64,000 nucleotides of DNA from Terrirubrum flagellatum (GTDB lineage Bacteria; Pseudomonadota; Alphaproteobacteria; Rhizobiales; Beijerinckiaceae): contig NZ_CP091851.1 of assembly GCF_022059845.1 (NCBI RefSeq), positions 1,364,001-1,428,000 of the forward strand. The letters run 5' to 3'. A program made the position numbers and the translations under genes. How positions within the stretch are numbered: the stretch's first letter is position 1; the number at the start of each line of letters is the position of its first letter. Shown here piece after piece: positions 27,152-34,104 of this stretch. Below the pieces are notes generated by a model. It did no database searches. It was not told the DNA's origin and worked only from the letters and a program-made list of their open reading frames with translations.

Positions 27152-27919
27152 TCAGACGGCAGGCGGCGCCGAAGGTGTTGGCGTGTCGCGCGTCGAGCGG
27201 CTTTTCGGGACTGGGAGCAGCATGCGCACGCGCTCCTTGTACGACGCATAGGCGTCGCCGAAATGATCGAGGAGATCACGCTCTTCGAAGTGAATGCCGA
27301 CGAAAATATAGGCCGTGGAAAGACCGGCGAACAGCAGATGCCCGACTGTCATCACAGGCGTCGACCAGAAGGAGATGATGAATCCGAGATAGAGCGGATG
27401 GCGAACCCAGCGATAGAACAGGGGCGTCTTGAGCGATGAGATCGGAGAGCCGCCAAGCCAGTCCGCCAGAACCTGCCGCACGCCGAACAGTTCGAAATGG
27501 CTGATGAGAAAGGTGCTGATCAGCGCAATGGCCCATCCCGACCAGAACAGGATGATCATCACGCTCGCCCAGGCGCCCGAGAAACGCCAGAGTTCAACGC
27601 CAATCGGGCGCCATTGCCAGAACAGCAGCACAAGCAGGAGGCTCGCGAACAGCACATACACGCTGCGCTCGATCGATGTGGGCACGAGCTTCGTCCACCA
27701 GCGCTTGAAGCCTGGACGCGCCATCACGCTATGCTGCACGGCGAACAATGTGAGCAGCAAAACGTCGATCGCGGTGGCGAGCCAGGGGTCGCCGCTTGCG
27801 CCGTCATTGATCGCCTTGGGAACGACGATGCTTCCGAGGAAGCCGACTGCATAGAGAAACACGACAAGAAACAAGAGATAAGACAGCAGGCCAAAGCCCG
27901 CCTTGAAGATACGGCTCAT
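27152..27919 (-). CDS. mddA: methanethiol S-methyltransferase (MddA-like), integral membrane
   Basis: 255 residues with about five membrane segments. MddA methylates methanethiol with SAM to dimethyl sulfide. Diagnostic segments are FLYAVGFLGSIVVPKAI near the N-terminus, FAVQHSVMARPGFKRWWTKLVP, ERSVYVLFASL, and the isoprenylcysteine-methyltransferase-like core YRWVRHPLYLGF with HFEERDLLDHFGDAYASYKERV. The ATG at 27919 follows GGAGG. A longer open frame upstream is non-coding. The DUF4242 gene precedes it, and a divergent LysR gene lies beyond that. NnrU/ICMT-type relatives are the main alternative. Confidence 0.82.
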   Translation of the reverse strand: MSRIFKAGFGLLSYLLFLVVFLYAVGFLGSIVVPKAINDGASGDPWLATAIDVLLLTLFAVQHSVMARPGFKRWWTKLVPTSIERSVYVLFASLLLVLLFWQWRPIGVELWRFSGAWASVMIILFWSGWAIALISTFLISHFELFGVRQVLADWLGGSPISSLKTPLFYRWVRHPLYLGFIISFWSTPVMTVGHLLFAGLSTAYIFVGIHFEERDLLDHFGDAYASYKERVRMLLPVPKSRSTRDTPTPSAPPAV

Positions 27920-28001
27920 GGCGGCCTCCAAAGGGCGCGGAGAATTGCAGATGAGGGAGGGCCCGCGCAACTGCGCGCGGGCCGGATCGCGAGCGGCTGG
28001 A

Positions 28002-28307
28002 TTACTCCGCCGCGATCCTGACTTCCGATGGATCGTCTCGCACGATGACCGTGCTCGCGACGCGCTGGAAGTCGTCTCCGGGCATGCCGACGCGGCGCGC
28101 ATGCTCGCGAATGGACTCGCCATCGCGCGCTTCATAGATGCAGACGGTGCCGATGCGGCCGTCCGCCTCATGCACGACATAGCTTCGAATCCAGCGCACG
28201 CGGTCGGCCATCTCTTCATTTCCGATGCGGGCGGACTTGGCGCCGGCGAGCTCGAGCTCCTCGATGCTGGCCCAGGCGCTCGGGCGACGAATGACATAGA
28301 GATCCAT
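28002..28307 (-). CDS. DUF4242 family protein
   Basis: 101 residues: MDLYVIRRP opening strand, then VRWIRSYVVHEADGRIGTVCIYEA and HARRVGMPGDDFQRVASTVI. This is the compact ferredoxin-like layout of DUF4242 (nickel/SCO4226-type) proteins, whose role is unknown. The ATG at 28307 follows GGAGAAAG. It lies 82 bases upstream of mddA in the same direction and divergent from the LysR gene, so the three probably form one regulatory unit. Confidence 0.8.
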   Translation of the reverse strand: MDLYVIRRPSAWASIEELELAGAKSARIGNEEMADRVRWIRSYVVHEADGRIGTVCIYEARDGESIREHARRVGMPGDDFQRVASTVIVRDDPSEVRIAAE

Positions 28308-28422
28308 TGACTTTCTCCATTGCAAGGCGAGCGTGGGCGCGGCCCTCGCTCGACGTGAAAGAACGATTTGAAATGCATCGGCGAGAGCCCGACGCCTCAA
28401 AGGCCCTGGCCGACGCGCCCCT

Positions 28423-28436
28423 ATTGCACGCGCAAT
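28423..28436. promoter_or_regulatory. candidate LysR-type operator
   Basis: ATTGC-ACGC-GCAAT is a perfect 5-bp inverted repeat with a 4-bp spacer. It fits the T-N11-A pattern bound by LysR-type regulators and lies in the divergent region 50 bases upstream of the LysR gene. Confidence 0.5.
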
Positions 28437-28485
28437 GACATAAGTCGTATTTTGATTTCATATTCTTCCGATAAGGAAAACTTTT

Positions 28486-29400
28486 ATGAGAAGCGTGAAC
28501 CTCGATCATCTCCGCACGCTCATCGAAGTGATTGATCGCGGCAGCTTTTCCTCAGCCGCCCGACAGCTCAACCTCACCCAGCCGGCGGTCAGCCTTCACA
28601 TTCGCGCGCTAGAGGAGAGGTTCGGCGTCGATCTCATCGAGCGCGCGGGAAAGAGCACGACTGCGGCGCCGGCGGGTCTTGAGCTCGCCTCACATGCGCG
28701 TGCGATTTTCGAGAGCTGCGAGCGCGCAGCGAGTTCGATGAAGCGTTACAGGGAGGGATGGGTCGGCCGCGTTTCTCTCGTCACGACTCTGACGACGCTC
28801 AATTATCGCCTGCCGCCGGTGCTGAAACATCTTCAGCAGGTCGCTCCCGGCGTCGAGCTTCTCGTCAGCAACATGCCGACGCGCGACGTCGTCGAGAAAG
28901 TCGCGCGGCGCGAAGCCGATTTTGGATTCGTGATGCTGCCGATCCCGGAATCGCGGCTGAAGGTCACGCGCCTCTGCGCGGAAGAGATCGTCGCCATCTT
29001 TCCCCGGCGAGCGCGCGATATTCCCGATGTCGTCACGCCTGAATTCGTCGCCCGCGCGCCACTGATCATGGAGCATACACGAGGCTCCATCAACGCGTTC
29101 GTCGAGCAATGGCTGGCGCGCGCGAATCTGACCGTCGATCCCACGATGAGGATCGGCAATATCGAGGCGATCAAGACGCTGGTCGCCGCCGGCCTTGGCA
29201 TGTCGATCGTGCCGCTCGCGGCGATCGGCCTCGCCGGCAAAGAGCTCGCATGCCGCCCGCTGCGGCCCGAAATCAAGGCGGCGGTCGGCCTGGTCGAGAA
29301 TGAAAAGGCGCCGCGCAACAAGGCCGCCGACATGGTGCGGCCGGTTTTCCTGCAGTTGCGCAATCCGCCCGCGCGGACGAAAAGCCGCGCAACGGAATGA
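28486..29400 (+). CDS. LysR-family transcriptional regulator
   Basis: 304 residues. The N-terminal winged helix covers ~5-65 (LIEVIDRGSFSSAARQLNLT, QPAVSLHIRALEERFG). A periplasmic-binding-like effector domain runs from ~90 to 290 (VSLVTTLTTLNYRLPPVLKH, ATLGLGMSIVPL-like stretch near 240-250). The effector is unknown. Divergence from the DUF4242-mddA pair and the palindrome between them suggest that it controls those genes and itself. Confidence 0.92.
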   Translation: MRSVNLDHLRTLIEVIDRGSFSSAARQLNLTQPAVSLHIRALEERFGVDLIERAGKSTTAAPAGLELASHARAIFESCERAASSMKRYREGWVGRVSLVTTLTTLNYRLPPVLKHLQQVAPGVELLVSNMPTRDVVEKVARREADFGFVMLPIPESRLKVTRLCAEEIVAIFPRRARDIPDVVTPEFVARAPLIMEHTRGSINAFVEQWLARANLTVDPTMRIGNIEAIKTLVAAGLGMSIVPLAAIGLAGKELACRPLRPEIKAAVGLVENEKAPRNKAADMVRPVFLQLRNPPARTKSRATE

Positions 29401-29411
29401 GCCGGTGCGGC

Positions 29412-29888
29412 TCAGGGGCCCTTCGGCTTTTTCGCCGGGCGGGCCGCCGCACGCGAGACGTTCAGCGCCACGGCGGCGCGAATGAGCGCCTTGAACGCCT
29501 TCTCATTGATCGTGTCGCCCTCATGAATGTCGATGGCGCGCCTGACGGCGCCGTCGAGGCTGGAGTTGAATAGGCCGGACGGATCTTCAAGCGCCGCGCC
29601 GTTGGCGAAAGTCAGCTTCACCGCCGCCTTGTAGGTCTCGCCGGTGCAGATCATGCCGTCACGCTCCCAGACGGGAACGCCGTGCGGATTCGACGGCTTC
29701 CGCCATTTCACCTCTTCGACGATGTCAGGATCGGCCTCTTTAATGAGAGCGCGAACGCGCGCCAGCGTCTCGCCGCGCCAGTCGTTGAGGGCGTTGATTT
29801 TGGCGGAGATGAGGGAAGAGGGGGAGGGGGGGAGCGCTTGTGGGGTCGTGCTCTTCTTCATGGTAGCTGTCGCTTTTCTCATGACCAT
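29412..29888 (-). CDS. DUF1801 domain protein
   Basis: 158 residues. The DUF1801 core (YdhG-like) is visible: RVRALIKEADPDIVEEVKWRKP, then ICTGETYKAAVKLTFANGAAL and a Lys-rich tail. Function unknown, although such proteins are common beside SRPBCC and ArsR genes. An in-frame ATG at 29861 would remove nine residues. A second DUF1801 gene lies 1.5 kb away on the other side of the PIN-like gene. Confidence 0.8.
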   Translation of the reverse strand: MVMRKATATMKKSTTPQALPPSPSSLISAKINALNDWRGETLARVRALIKEADPDIVEEVKWRKPSNPHGVPVWERDGMICTGETYKAAVKLTFANGAALEDPSGLFNSSLDGAVRRAIDIHEGDTINEKAFKALIRAAVALNVSRAAARPAKKPKGP

Positions 29889-30008
29889 TGTCGCCCCCTC
29901 GTCGCGTGATTTAGTCCGCAGAGTGGGCTAGTCGAAAACATGACTTACTTACTTGGTACATCGGAAGCGACAGATTATATGTTGCTAGTCCATGCTACGT
30001 GTTCTCAC

Positions 30009-31268
30009 CTATGGAGAGTTTGCCTCAACGCCAGGAGGCAGGATGCGCCACTTTCCTCTCTGCAAAGGAATCAGTCGCTGGATTGAAATCACGTCGGGGT
30101 CCGTCAGCTCACGATGGCTGAACGTTCCGCCCTGTTGAACTTTCGCGGCATCAGTCATCTTTTTCATCTCCGCCACGATCCGGTCATTAGCTTCCTTGTT
30201 TTCGTTGTGATCGAAGGGTTTTGCTCGCTGCTCGAGATTCATACCGAACCGCTTCCAGATTCGTGTGGTCAAAAACGTGTCATCGTTCGGAGGCACAGAA
30301 GCGATCCGAAATAGCCCCTGTGCTTTGTCGGCCTCTGGCAAAGCGGAGTAATGCGCGTCGAGCGCTTGCAAATCGACTTTTAGCTCGTCTCCCGACACAA
30401 ACCGCTGCCGAGCGCTAAGGAACAGGGGCACTGTTCTCCTATGCAGCTTATCGTTTGACACAAACATCATCGCGAAAGGCAGGTAGTACAAATACGCGAT
30501 ATCTGTTCGATTGCTTGGGCGATCGGGTGAGATCAGCCCCTTATCCACCGCGAGGTTAAAGAAAATCTCCACAAGCAGACAATGGGCTGTATAGGGAGCG
30601 TATGTCGGTAGTGGTGGTCCGCCCAGTTTCTTCCATCGATTCAGCACAAACTTCCATTGCCCCGGATCGAGACCAAGCAAGGCATATGCGGTTTTCAGCG
30701 TTGCGAACCGCTGTCCGTTTCCTTTCACAACCTCTTTCGCGATAGCGAACGCGTCCTCAATTGTCTTTGGAGAGTCGTTAATCTTCAGCGCCGCCTTGAC
30801 GAGCTTCGCCATATCGGCGTGCTTTGCTGCTTTCAATTGTTCACGCCAATGAGATGCAAATTCACGCTCAAGTTCGTGGAATCTTCCACGTTGCCAGCGG
30901 TCAAATGCTTTAGCCTCGGGGCTTTGCTCGTATACAACTCCCACCTTGCCATCGCCTTGTCGCACCGCGCGACCGCCCGCAATTGCCGGAACGCGGCGCA
31001 TTTCAACCGAGTGCCCCAACAGCTCTCCGACACATAACGTGGAGTGCGATACGTTGGGTGCTGAATGCAAGATTGGAGTCTTGCGAGCTACATCTGCAAC
31101 GATTTTCTCTACTGTGCGCTGACCTGGCGGCTCTTTTGAAAGGTCCGCAAGGACTTCTGTATAAAAGATCGGACAAATTACGGACGAATAGAGCGAATCG
31201 AAAATCGTCGCTTCGTCGAGATTCAGCATTTCGATAAATGACTTGTCGAACAGAGCGATTGGACCCAT
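30009..31268 (-). CDS. PIN-like protein with split active site, otherwise unknown
   Basis: 419 residues; I know no named family for it. The N-terminus PIALFDKSFIEML followed by PIFYTEVLADLSKE looks like strand 1 and helix 2 of a PIN nuclease, with Asp 8 and Glu 38. The other two acidic positions appear some 215 residues later in RTDIAYLYYLPF (Asp 256) and FVSNDKLH (Asp 273). The intervening ~200 residues are mostly helical and Lys-rich. The C-terminal third has no recognised domain. PIN domains usually cut RNA. Base composition is visibly less GC-rich than in neighbouring genes, suggesting horizontal origin. ATG at 31268 with AAAGGA upstream. It stands alone, with no antitoxin gene beside it. 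Confidence 0.6.
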   Translation of the reverse strand: MGPIALFDKSFIEMLNLDEATIFDSLYSSVICPIFYTEVLADLSKEPPGQRTVEKIVADVARKTPILHSAPNVSHSTLCVGELLGHSVEMRRVPAIAGGRAVRQGDGKVGVVYEQSPEAKAFDRWQRGRFHELEREFASHWREQLKAAKHADMAKLVKAALKINDSPKTIEDAFAIAKEVVKGNGQRFATLKTAYALLGLDPGQWKFVLNRWKKLGGPPLPTYAPYTAHCLLVEIFFNLAVDKGLISPDRPSNRTDIAYLYYLPFAMMFVSNDKLHRRTVPLFLSARQRFVSGDELKVDLQALDAHYSALPEADKAQGLFRIASVPPNDDTFLTTRIWKRFGMNLEQRAKPFDHNENKEANDRIVAEMKKMTDAAKVQQGGTFSHRELTDPDVISIQRLIPLQRGKWRILPPGVEANSP

Positions 31269-31403
31269 CGGGCCGATCCTTTATTAGCCAAGTAGTCGAT
31301 TCGGCCATTGAGTTGCTACAAGCGTATCATGTGATGGTTGATCCGACATGACACTGTCGACAAGCTCTCGGCGCTTCTATGAACCTCTCGCTCCTCCGCC
31401 CCC

Positions 31404-31883
31404 TCACATCCTCTCCCCCCGCAACCCGCTCGCCTGCTTCACCCAATCCATAAACTGCGTCTCGTCGATCTCCTCGTCCTCATGGATGTCGAGATAGCGC
31501 ACATCCCTCTGCTTTGACTCCCCCGGCGGGAGAGGGCGCAGCGACGCGCCTCTAGAGAAAGCCACCTTCACGTATTTCGTGAAGCAGTGAAAGCTCAGGA
31601 GCCAATCCTGCTTTTCGCCGGCCGGCGCCGGCGCGCCATAGAAGGGCGAGTTCCATTTCACCGCCTTCACGACGCCGGGGAGGGCCCGCGCAATGAGGGC
31701 GTCGAGGCGGCGGCCGACATCGCGCTTCCAGCCCGGCATGGCTGCGATATAGGCCTGCACCGGCGCATCGCCATCGCCCCTGGCGATCTGGGGATTGCCG
31801 CCGGAGAGCAGAGCCGGCTTCGCAGCGCTTCGCTTCGTCGTCTTCGCGGCTTTCGCCGGCTTATCCGACATTCTCTTCGCCAT
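31404..31883 (-). CDS. DUF1801 domain protein
   Basis: 159 residues with a Lys/Ala-rich N-terminal tail (~25 residues) and a DUF1801 core: LDALIARALPGVVKAVKWNSPFYG, then LLSFHCFTKYVKVAFSRGASL and RYLDIHEDEEIDE. Function unknown. It is distinct in sequence from the DUF1801 protein at 29412-29888 and closer to the stand-alone hypothetical form. Confidence 0.85.
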   Translation of the reverse strand: MAKRMSDKPAKAAKTTKRSAAKPALLSGGNPQIARGDGDAPVQAYIAAMPGWKRDVGRRLDALIARALPGVVKAVKWNSPFYGAPAPAGEKQDWLLSFHCFTKYVKVAFSRGASLRPLPPGESKQRDVRYLDIHEDEEIDETQFMDWVKQASGLRGERM

Positions 31884-32039
31884 CGCGTTCGCTCCCGCTG
31901 AATTTCTTTTTAACGAACGGCCGCGCCATTCGCCTTGTTCAGACCTCTCCCTCCCTGAGGCTGGACCGGACCGGCGGCTTCTGCGCTACAACGGCGCCAC
32001 AAGAAGCCGCGATCCCTGCGGCCGCAAGGGAGAAACATC

Positions 32040-32483
32040 ATGCCCGGAACTGTCCGCCTGCACCGCGTCCTCGCGACGAAGCCTGAGAAGATCTATCGCG
32101 CCTTCCTCGAGCCCGACGCGCTGGCGAAATGGCTGCCGCCGAACGGCTACACCTGCACCGTGCATTCCTTCGACGGGAAAGTCGGCGGCGCGTTCAAGAT
32201 GTCGTTCCGCAATTTCACCACCGGCCACAGCCATTCCTTCGGCGGAAAATATCTGGAGCTCTCAGCCAACGAGCGCATCCGCTACACCGACGTCTTCGAC
32301 GATCCCAATCTGCCCGGCGAAATGCATGTGACGGTGACGCTGAAGAAAGTCGCCGTCGGGACTGAATTGAATGTCGTGCAGGAGGGCATTCCCGATCTCA
32401 TTCCGGAGGAAGCCTGCTATCTCGGCTGGCAGGAGTCGCTGAAGAATCTCGCCAGACTGGTCGAGCCCGAGATCAATCAGTAG
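32040..32483 (+). CDS. SRPBCC (AHSA1-like) family protein
   Basis: 147 residues. A START/Bet v1-like fold is indicated by LHRVLATKPEKIYRAFLEPD, LAKWLPPNGY, and the long C-terminal helix LGWQESLKNLARLVEP. Such proteins bind hydrophobic ligands or act as Hsp90-activator-like domains, and the physiological role is unknown. It stands alone on the plus strand among minus-strand small genes. Confidence 0.88.
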   Translation: MPGTVRLHRVLATKPEKIYRAFLEPDALAKWLPPNGYTCTVHSFDGKVGGAFKMSFRNFTTGHSHSFGGKYLELSANERIRYTDVFDDPNLPGEMHVTVTLKKVAVGTELNVVQEGIPDLIPEEACYLGWQESLKNLARLVEPEINQ

Positions 32484-32502
32484 CGTGGAATAAGTCGCGC
32501 GT

Positions 32503-32913
32503 TTATCCGCCTGGCGGCAGCCCCTCGAACGCGCGAACGCCCTCGGCGACAAGATGGAAAGGCTGTCCCTCGGCGGTGAAGATCGCCATGCGCGCGCCGC
32601 CATAGACCGAGGGATCATCGAGTGTGCCGATCTTCAGCACCACCGGCGGCAGGCCGGGGCGGCGCGTGATCATATGCGTTCCGCATTCGGCGCAGAATTC
32701 GCGCGTCACGGCGTCGATCTTGTCAGGCCGCGTGTAGGTTTTCGGCGCGCCACTGGTGTAGCGAAAGCCTTCCGCGGGCATCAGCATGAAGAGATTGGGC
32801 GCGCCGCCCGAGATGTGCTGGCAGGCCCGGCAATGGCATTGCGCGCGCAGGATGGGCTCGCCTTCTGCGACATAGCGCACCGCGCCGCAATAGCATCCGC
32901 CTTCAAGCCGCAT
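32503..32913 (-). CDS. GFA/CENP-V family zinc protein
   Basis: 136 residues. Zinc ligands of the glutathione-dependent formaldehyde-activating (Gfa-like) fold are all present: Cys 7 and 9 (GGCYCGAVRY), Cys 26, 28 and 31 (AQCHCRACQHISG), Cys 74 and 77 (EFCAECGTHM). Members are metal-binding proteins of mostly unproven activity; formaldehyde-glutathione adduct formation was proposed for Gfa. Confidence 0.92.
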   Translation of the reverse strand: MRLEGGCYCGAVRYVAEGEPILRAQCHCRACQHISGGAPNLFMLMPAEGFRYTSGAPKTYTRPDKIDAVTREFCAECGTHMITRRPGLPPVVLKIGTLDDPSVYGGARMAIFTAEGQPFHLVAEGVRAFEGLPPGG

Positions 32914-32939
32914 CGATGTTTCCTTCTGTCGCCCTCAAC

Positions 32940-33161
32940 TCAGCGCGCGCCTTGCGCGTCGCGCTCCTTCGCGACGTAGGGCAGCACGAACATATACAAG
33001 CCTGTCAACAGCAGCAGGAAAAGCGGGGCGAGCGGGGAATAGACGATCCAGCCGGGAGGTTGTCCGACGAGGCCCATGGCGATGAAATTCGCGACGACGG
33101 TCGCGGTGAAGATGATCGACATCCAGCGATGGAATTGCCGGACCCACGCGTTCCAGTTCAA
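32940..33161 (-). CDS. small two-helix membrane protein
   Basis: 73 residues with two hydrophobic segments (about 13-33 and 42-62) and a charged C-terminal tail (KERDAQGAR). The N-terminal WVRQFHRWMSIIF is typical of small PepSY-like or DUF membrane proteins, but I cannot name the family. It lies 36 bases downstream of the SRPBCC gene of the ArsR operon and is probably its last cistron. Confidence 0.7.
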   Translation of the reverse strand: MNWNAWVRQFHRWMSIIFTATVVANFIAMGLVGQPPGWIVYSPLAPLFLLLLTGLYMFVLPYVAKERDAQGAR

Positions 33162-33197
33162 TGCGGCCTCCTGTCGATGAATCGAAGCGCGGGGATT

Positions 33198-33623
33198 TCA
33201 CTCCGCTCGCGCGAGAACCTCTTCCAGCTTCTCGAAGAAGCCCTGCCAGCCGTGCCTTGCGCCGCCGAAGGCCTGCTTCTGATCGGGGCGGAAGCCTGAT
33301 TGCTCCATGCGCAGATGAGTGCCTCCGCTCGTCGGGGTCAGCGTGAAGGTCACGACGCTGGCAAGATTGTAGGCGGGGTCATCATGCGCGAAGTTCCAGC
33401 TGTAGGAGAGCGTTTTGTTCGGCTCGATCGCGAGCACTTCGCAATCGAGCACGCCGCCCCATTCGCCGCGCAGATTGAAGCGATGGCCGACGGCCGGCTT
33501 GAAGTCGTTCTTCATCAGCCACTCCTCGATCAGGTGCGGTTGCGTGAGCGCGCGCCAGAGTTTTTCCGGGGGATGAGGCATCTCGCGCTCGACAATCACG
33601 GTGCGCGTTTCGGTCGAATTCAT
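33198..33623 (-). CDS. SRPBCC (AHSA1-like) protein of an ArsR operon
   Basis: 141 residues: VEREMPHPPEKLWRALTQPH, LIEEWLMKNDFKP, LDCEVLAIEPNKTLSYSW and a final helix GWQGFFEKLEEVLARAE. This is the activator-of-Hsp90-like SRPBCC form that is typically co-transcribed with an ArsR regulator. The ATG at 33623 overlaps the arsR stop by 4 bases; a longer open frame upstream merely runs through arsR. Function unknown. Confidence 0.9.
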   Translation of the reverse strand: MNSTETRTVIVEREMPHPPEKLWRALTQPHLIEEWLMKNDFKPAVGHRFNLRGEWGGVLDCEVLAIEPNKTLSYSWNFAHDDPAYNLASVVTFTLTPTSGGTHLRMEQSGFRPDQKQAFGGARHGWQGFFEKLEEVLARAE

Positions 33624-33943
33624 TGGTCCATCCTTTTGAGCAGTTCCTCGAGATCGTCGAAGCGGCTCTCCCAGAAGCCGGCCATCCCGCGCGTCCAGTC
33701 GATCAGCGGCGCGAGCGCGGCGAGCTGCGCGGTGTAATGCGTCTGGCGGCCTTGATGGCGGTCGCGCACGAGGCCGGCCTGTTTCAGCACGCCCAGATGC
33801 TTGGAGACGGCGGGCTGCGACACGCCGGCCTTGGCCGTCAAAGCCCCGACCGTTTGCGCGCCGTCGCGGCACAGCCGCTCGAAGATCGCCCGCCGCGTCG
33901 GGTCGGCGAGCGTCCGGAAGAGAAGATCGTGAGCCTCAGACAT
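33620..33943 (-). CDS. ArsR-family transcriptional regulator
   Basis: 107 residues, one winged helix-turn-helix: LFRTLADPTRRAIFERLC, VGALTAKAGVSQPAVSKHLG, VLKQAGLVRDRHQGRQTHY. It lacks the Cys pairs of metal-sensing ArsR/SmtB proteins, so it is the non-metal type usually paired with SRPBCC genes. Translationally coupled to the SRPBCC gene downstream. A long inverted repeat starts 10 bases before its start codon and probably acts as its own operator. Confidence 0.92.
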   Translation of the reverse strand: MSEAHDLLFRTLADPTRRAIFERLCRDGAQTVGALTAKAGVSQPAVSKHLGVLKQAGLVRDRHQGRQTHYTAQLAALAPLIDWTRGMAGFWESRFDDLEELLKRMDQ

Positions 33944-33952
33944 CCGAAATTG

Positions 33953-33994
33953 ATAACCCGCCAGCTATGGGTTTATGCATAGCTCGCGGGTTAT
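33953..33994. promoter_or_regulatory. 17-bp inverted repeat, probable ArsR operator
   Basis: ATAACCCGCCAGCTATG (33953-33969) is the reverse complement of 33978-33994 with a single mismatch; the 8-base spacer is GGTTTATG. The position directly upstream of the arsR start and the ATAACC/GGTTAT ends fit autoregulatory sites of ArsR-SRPBCC operons. Confidence 0.65.
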
Positions 33995-34104
33995 GGATGA
34001 GTCAAGCGAGGGCGGATTCGATACGCGATGGCGAGCGCTCCGGAAGGAGCGCGGTTTCGAGAGGATGCAAGGTCGGTGGGAAGCGAGGCTGTTTGATGCG
34101 GCGT

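Noticed and set aside
27920-28378. Extension of mddA upstream in the same frame.
   Set aside because: It runs through the DUF4242 gene in another frame; the ribosome site and family start support 27919.
29938-31354. A short ACATGAC match on both sides of the PIN-like gene considered as target-site duplication.
   Set aside because: Only seven bases, expected by chance, with no terminal inverted repeats or transposase.
33624-33872. Extension of the SRPBCC protein upstream through arsR.
   Set aside because: Out-of-frame shadow of arsR; ATG 33623 with ATGA coupling fits the family start.
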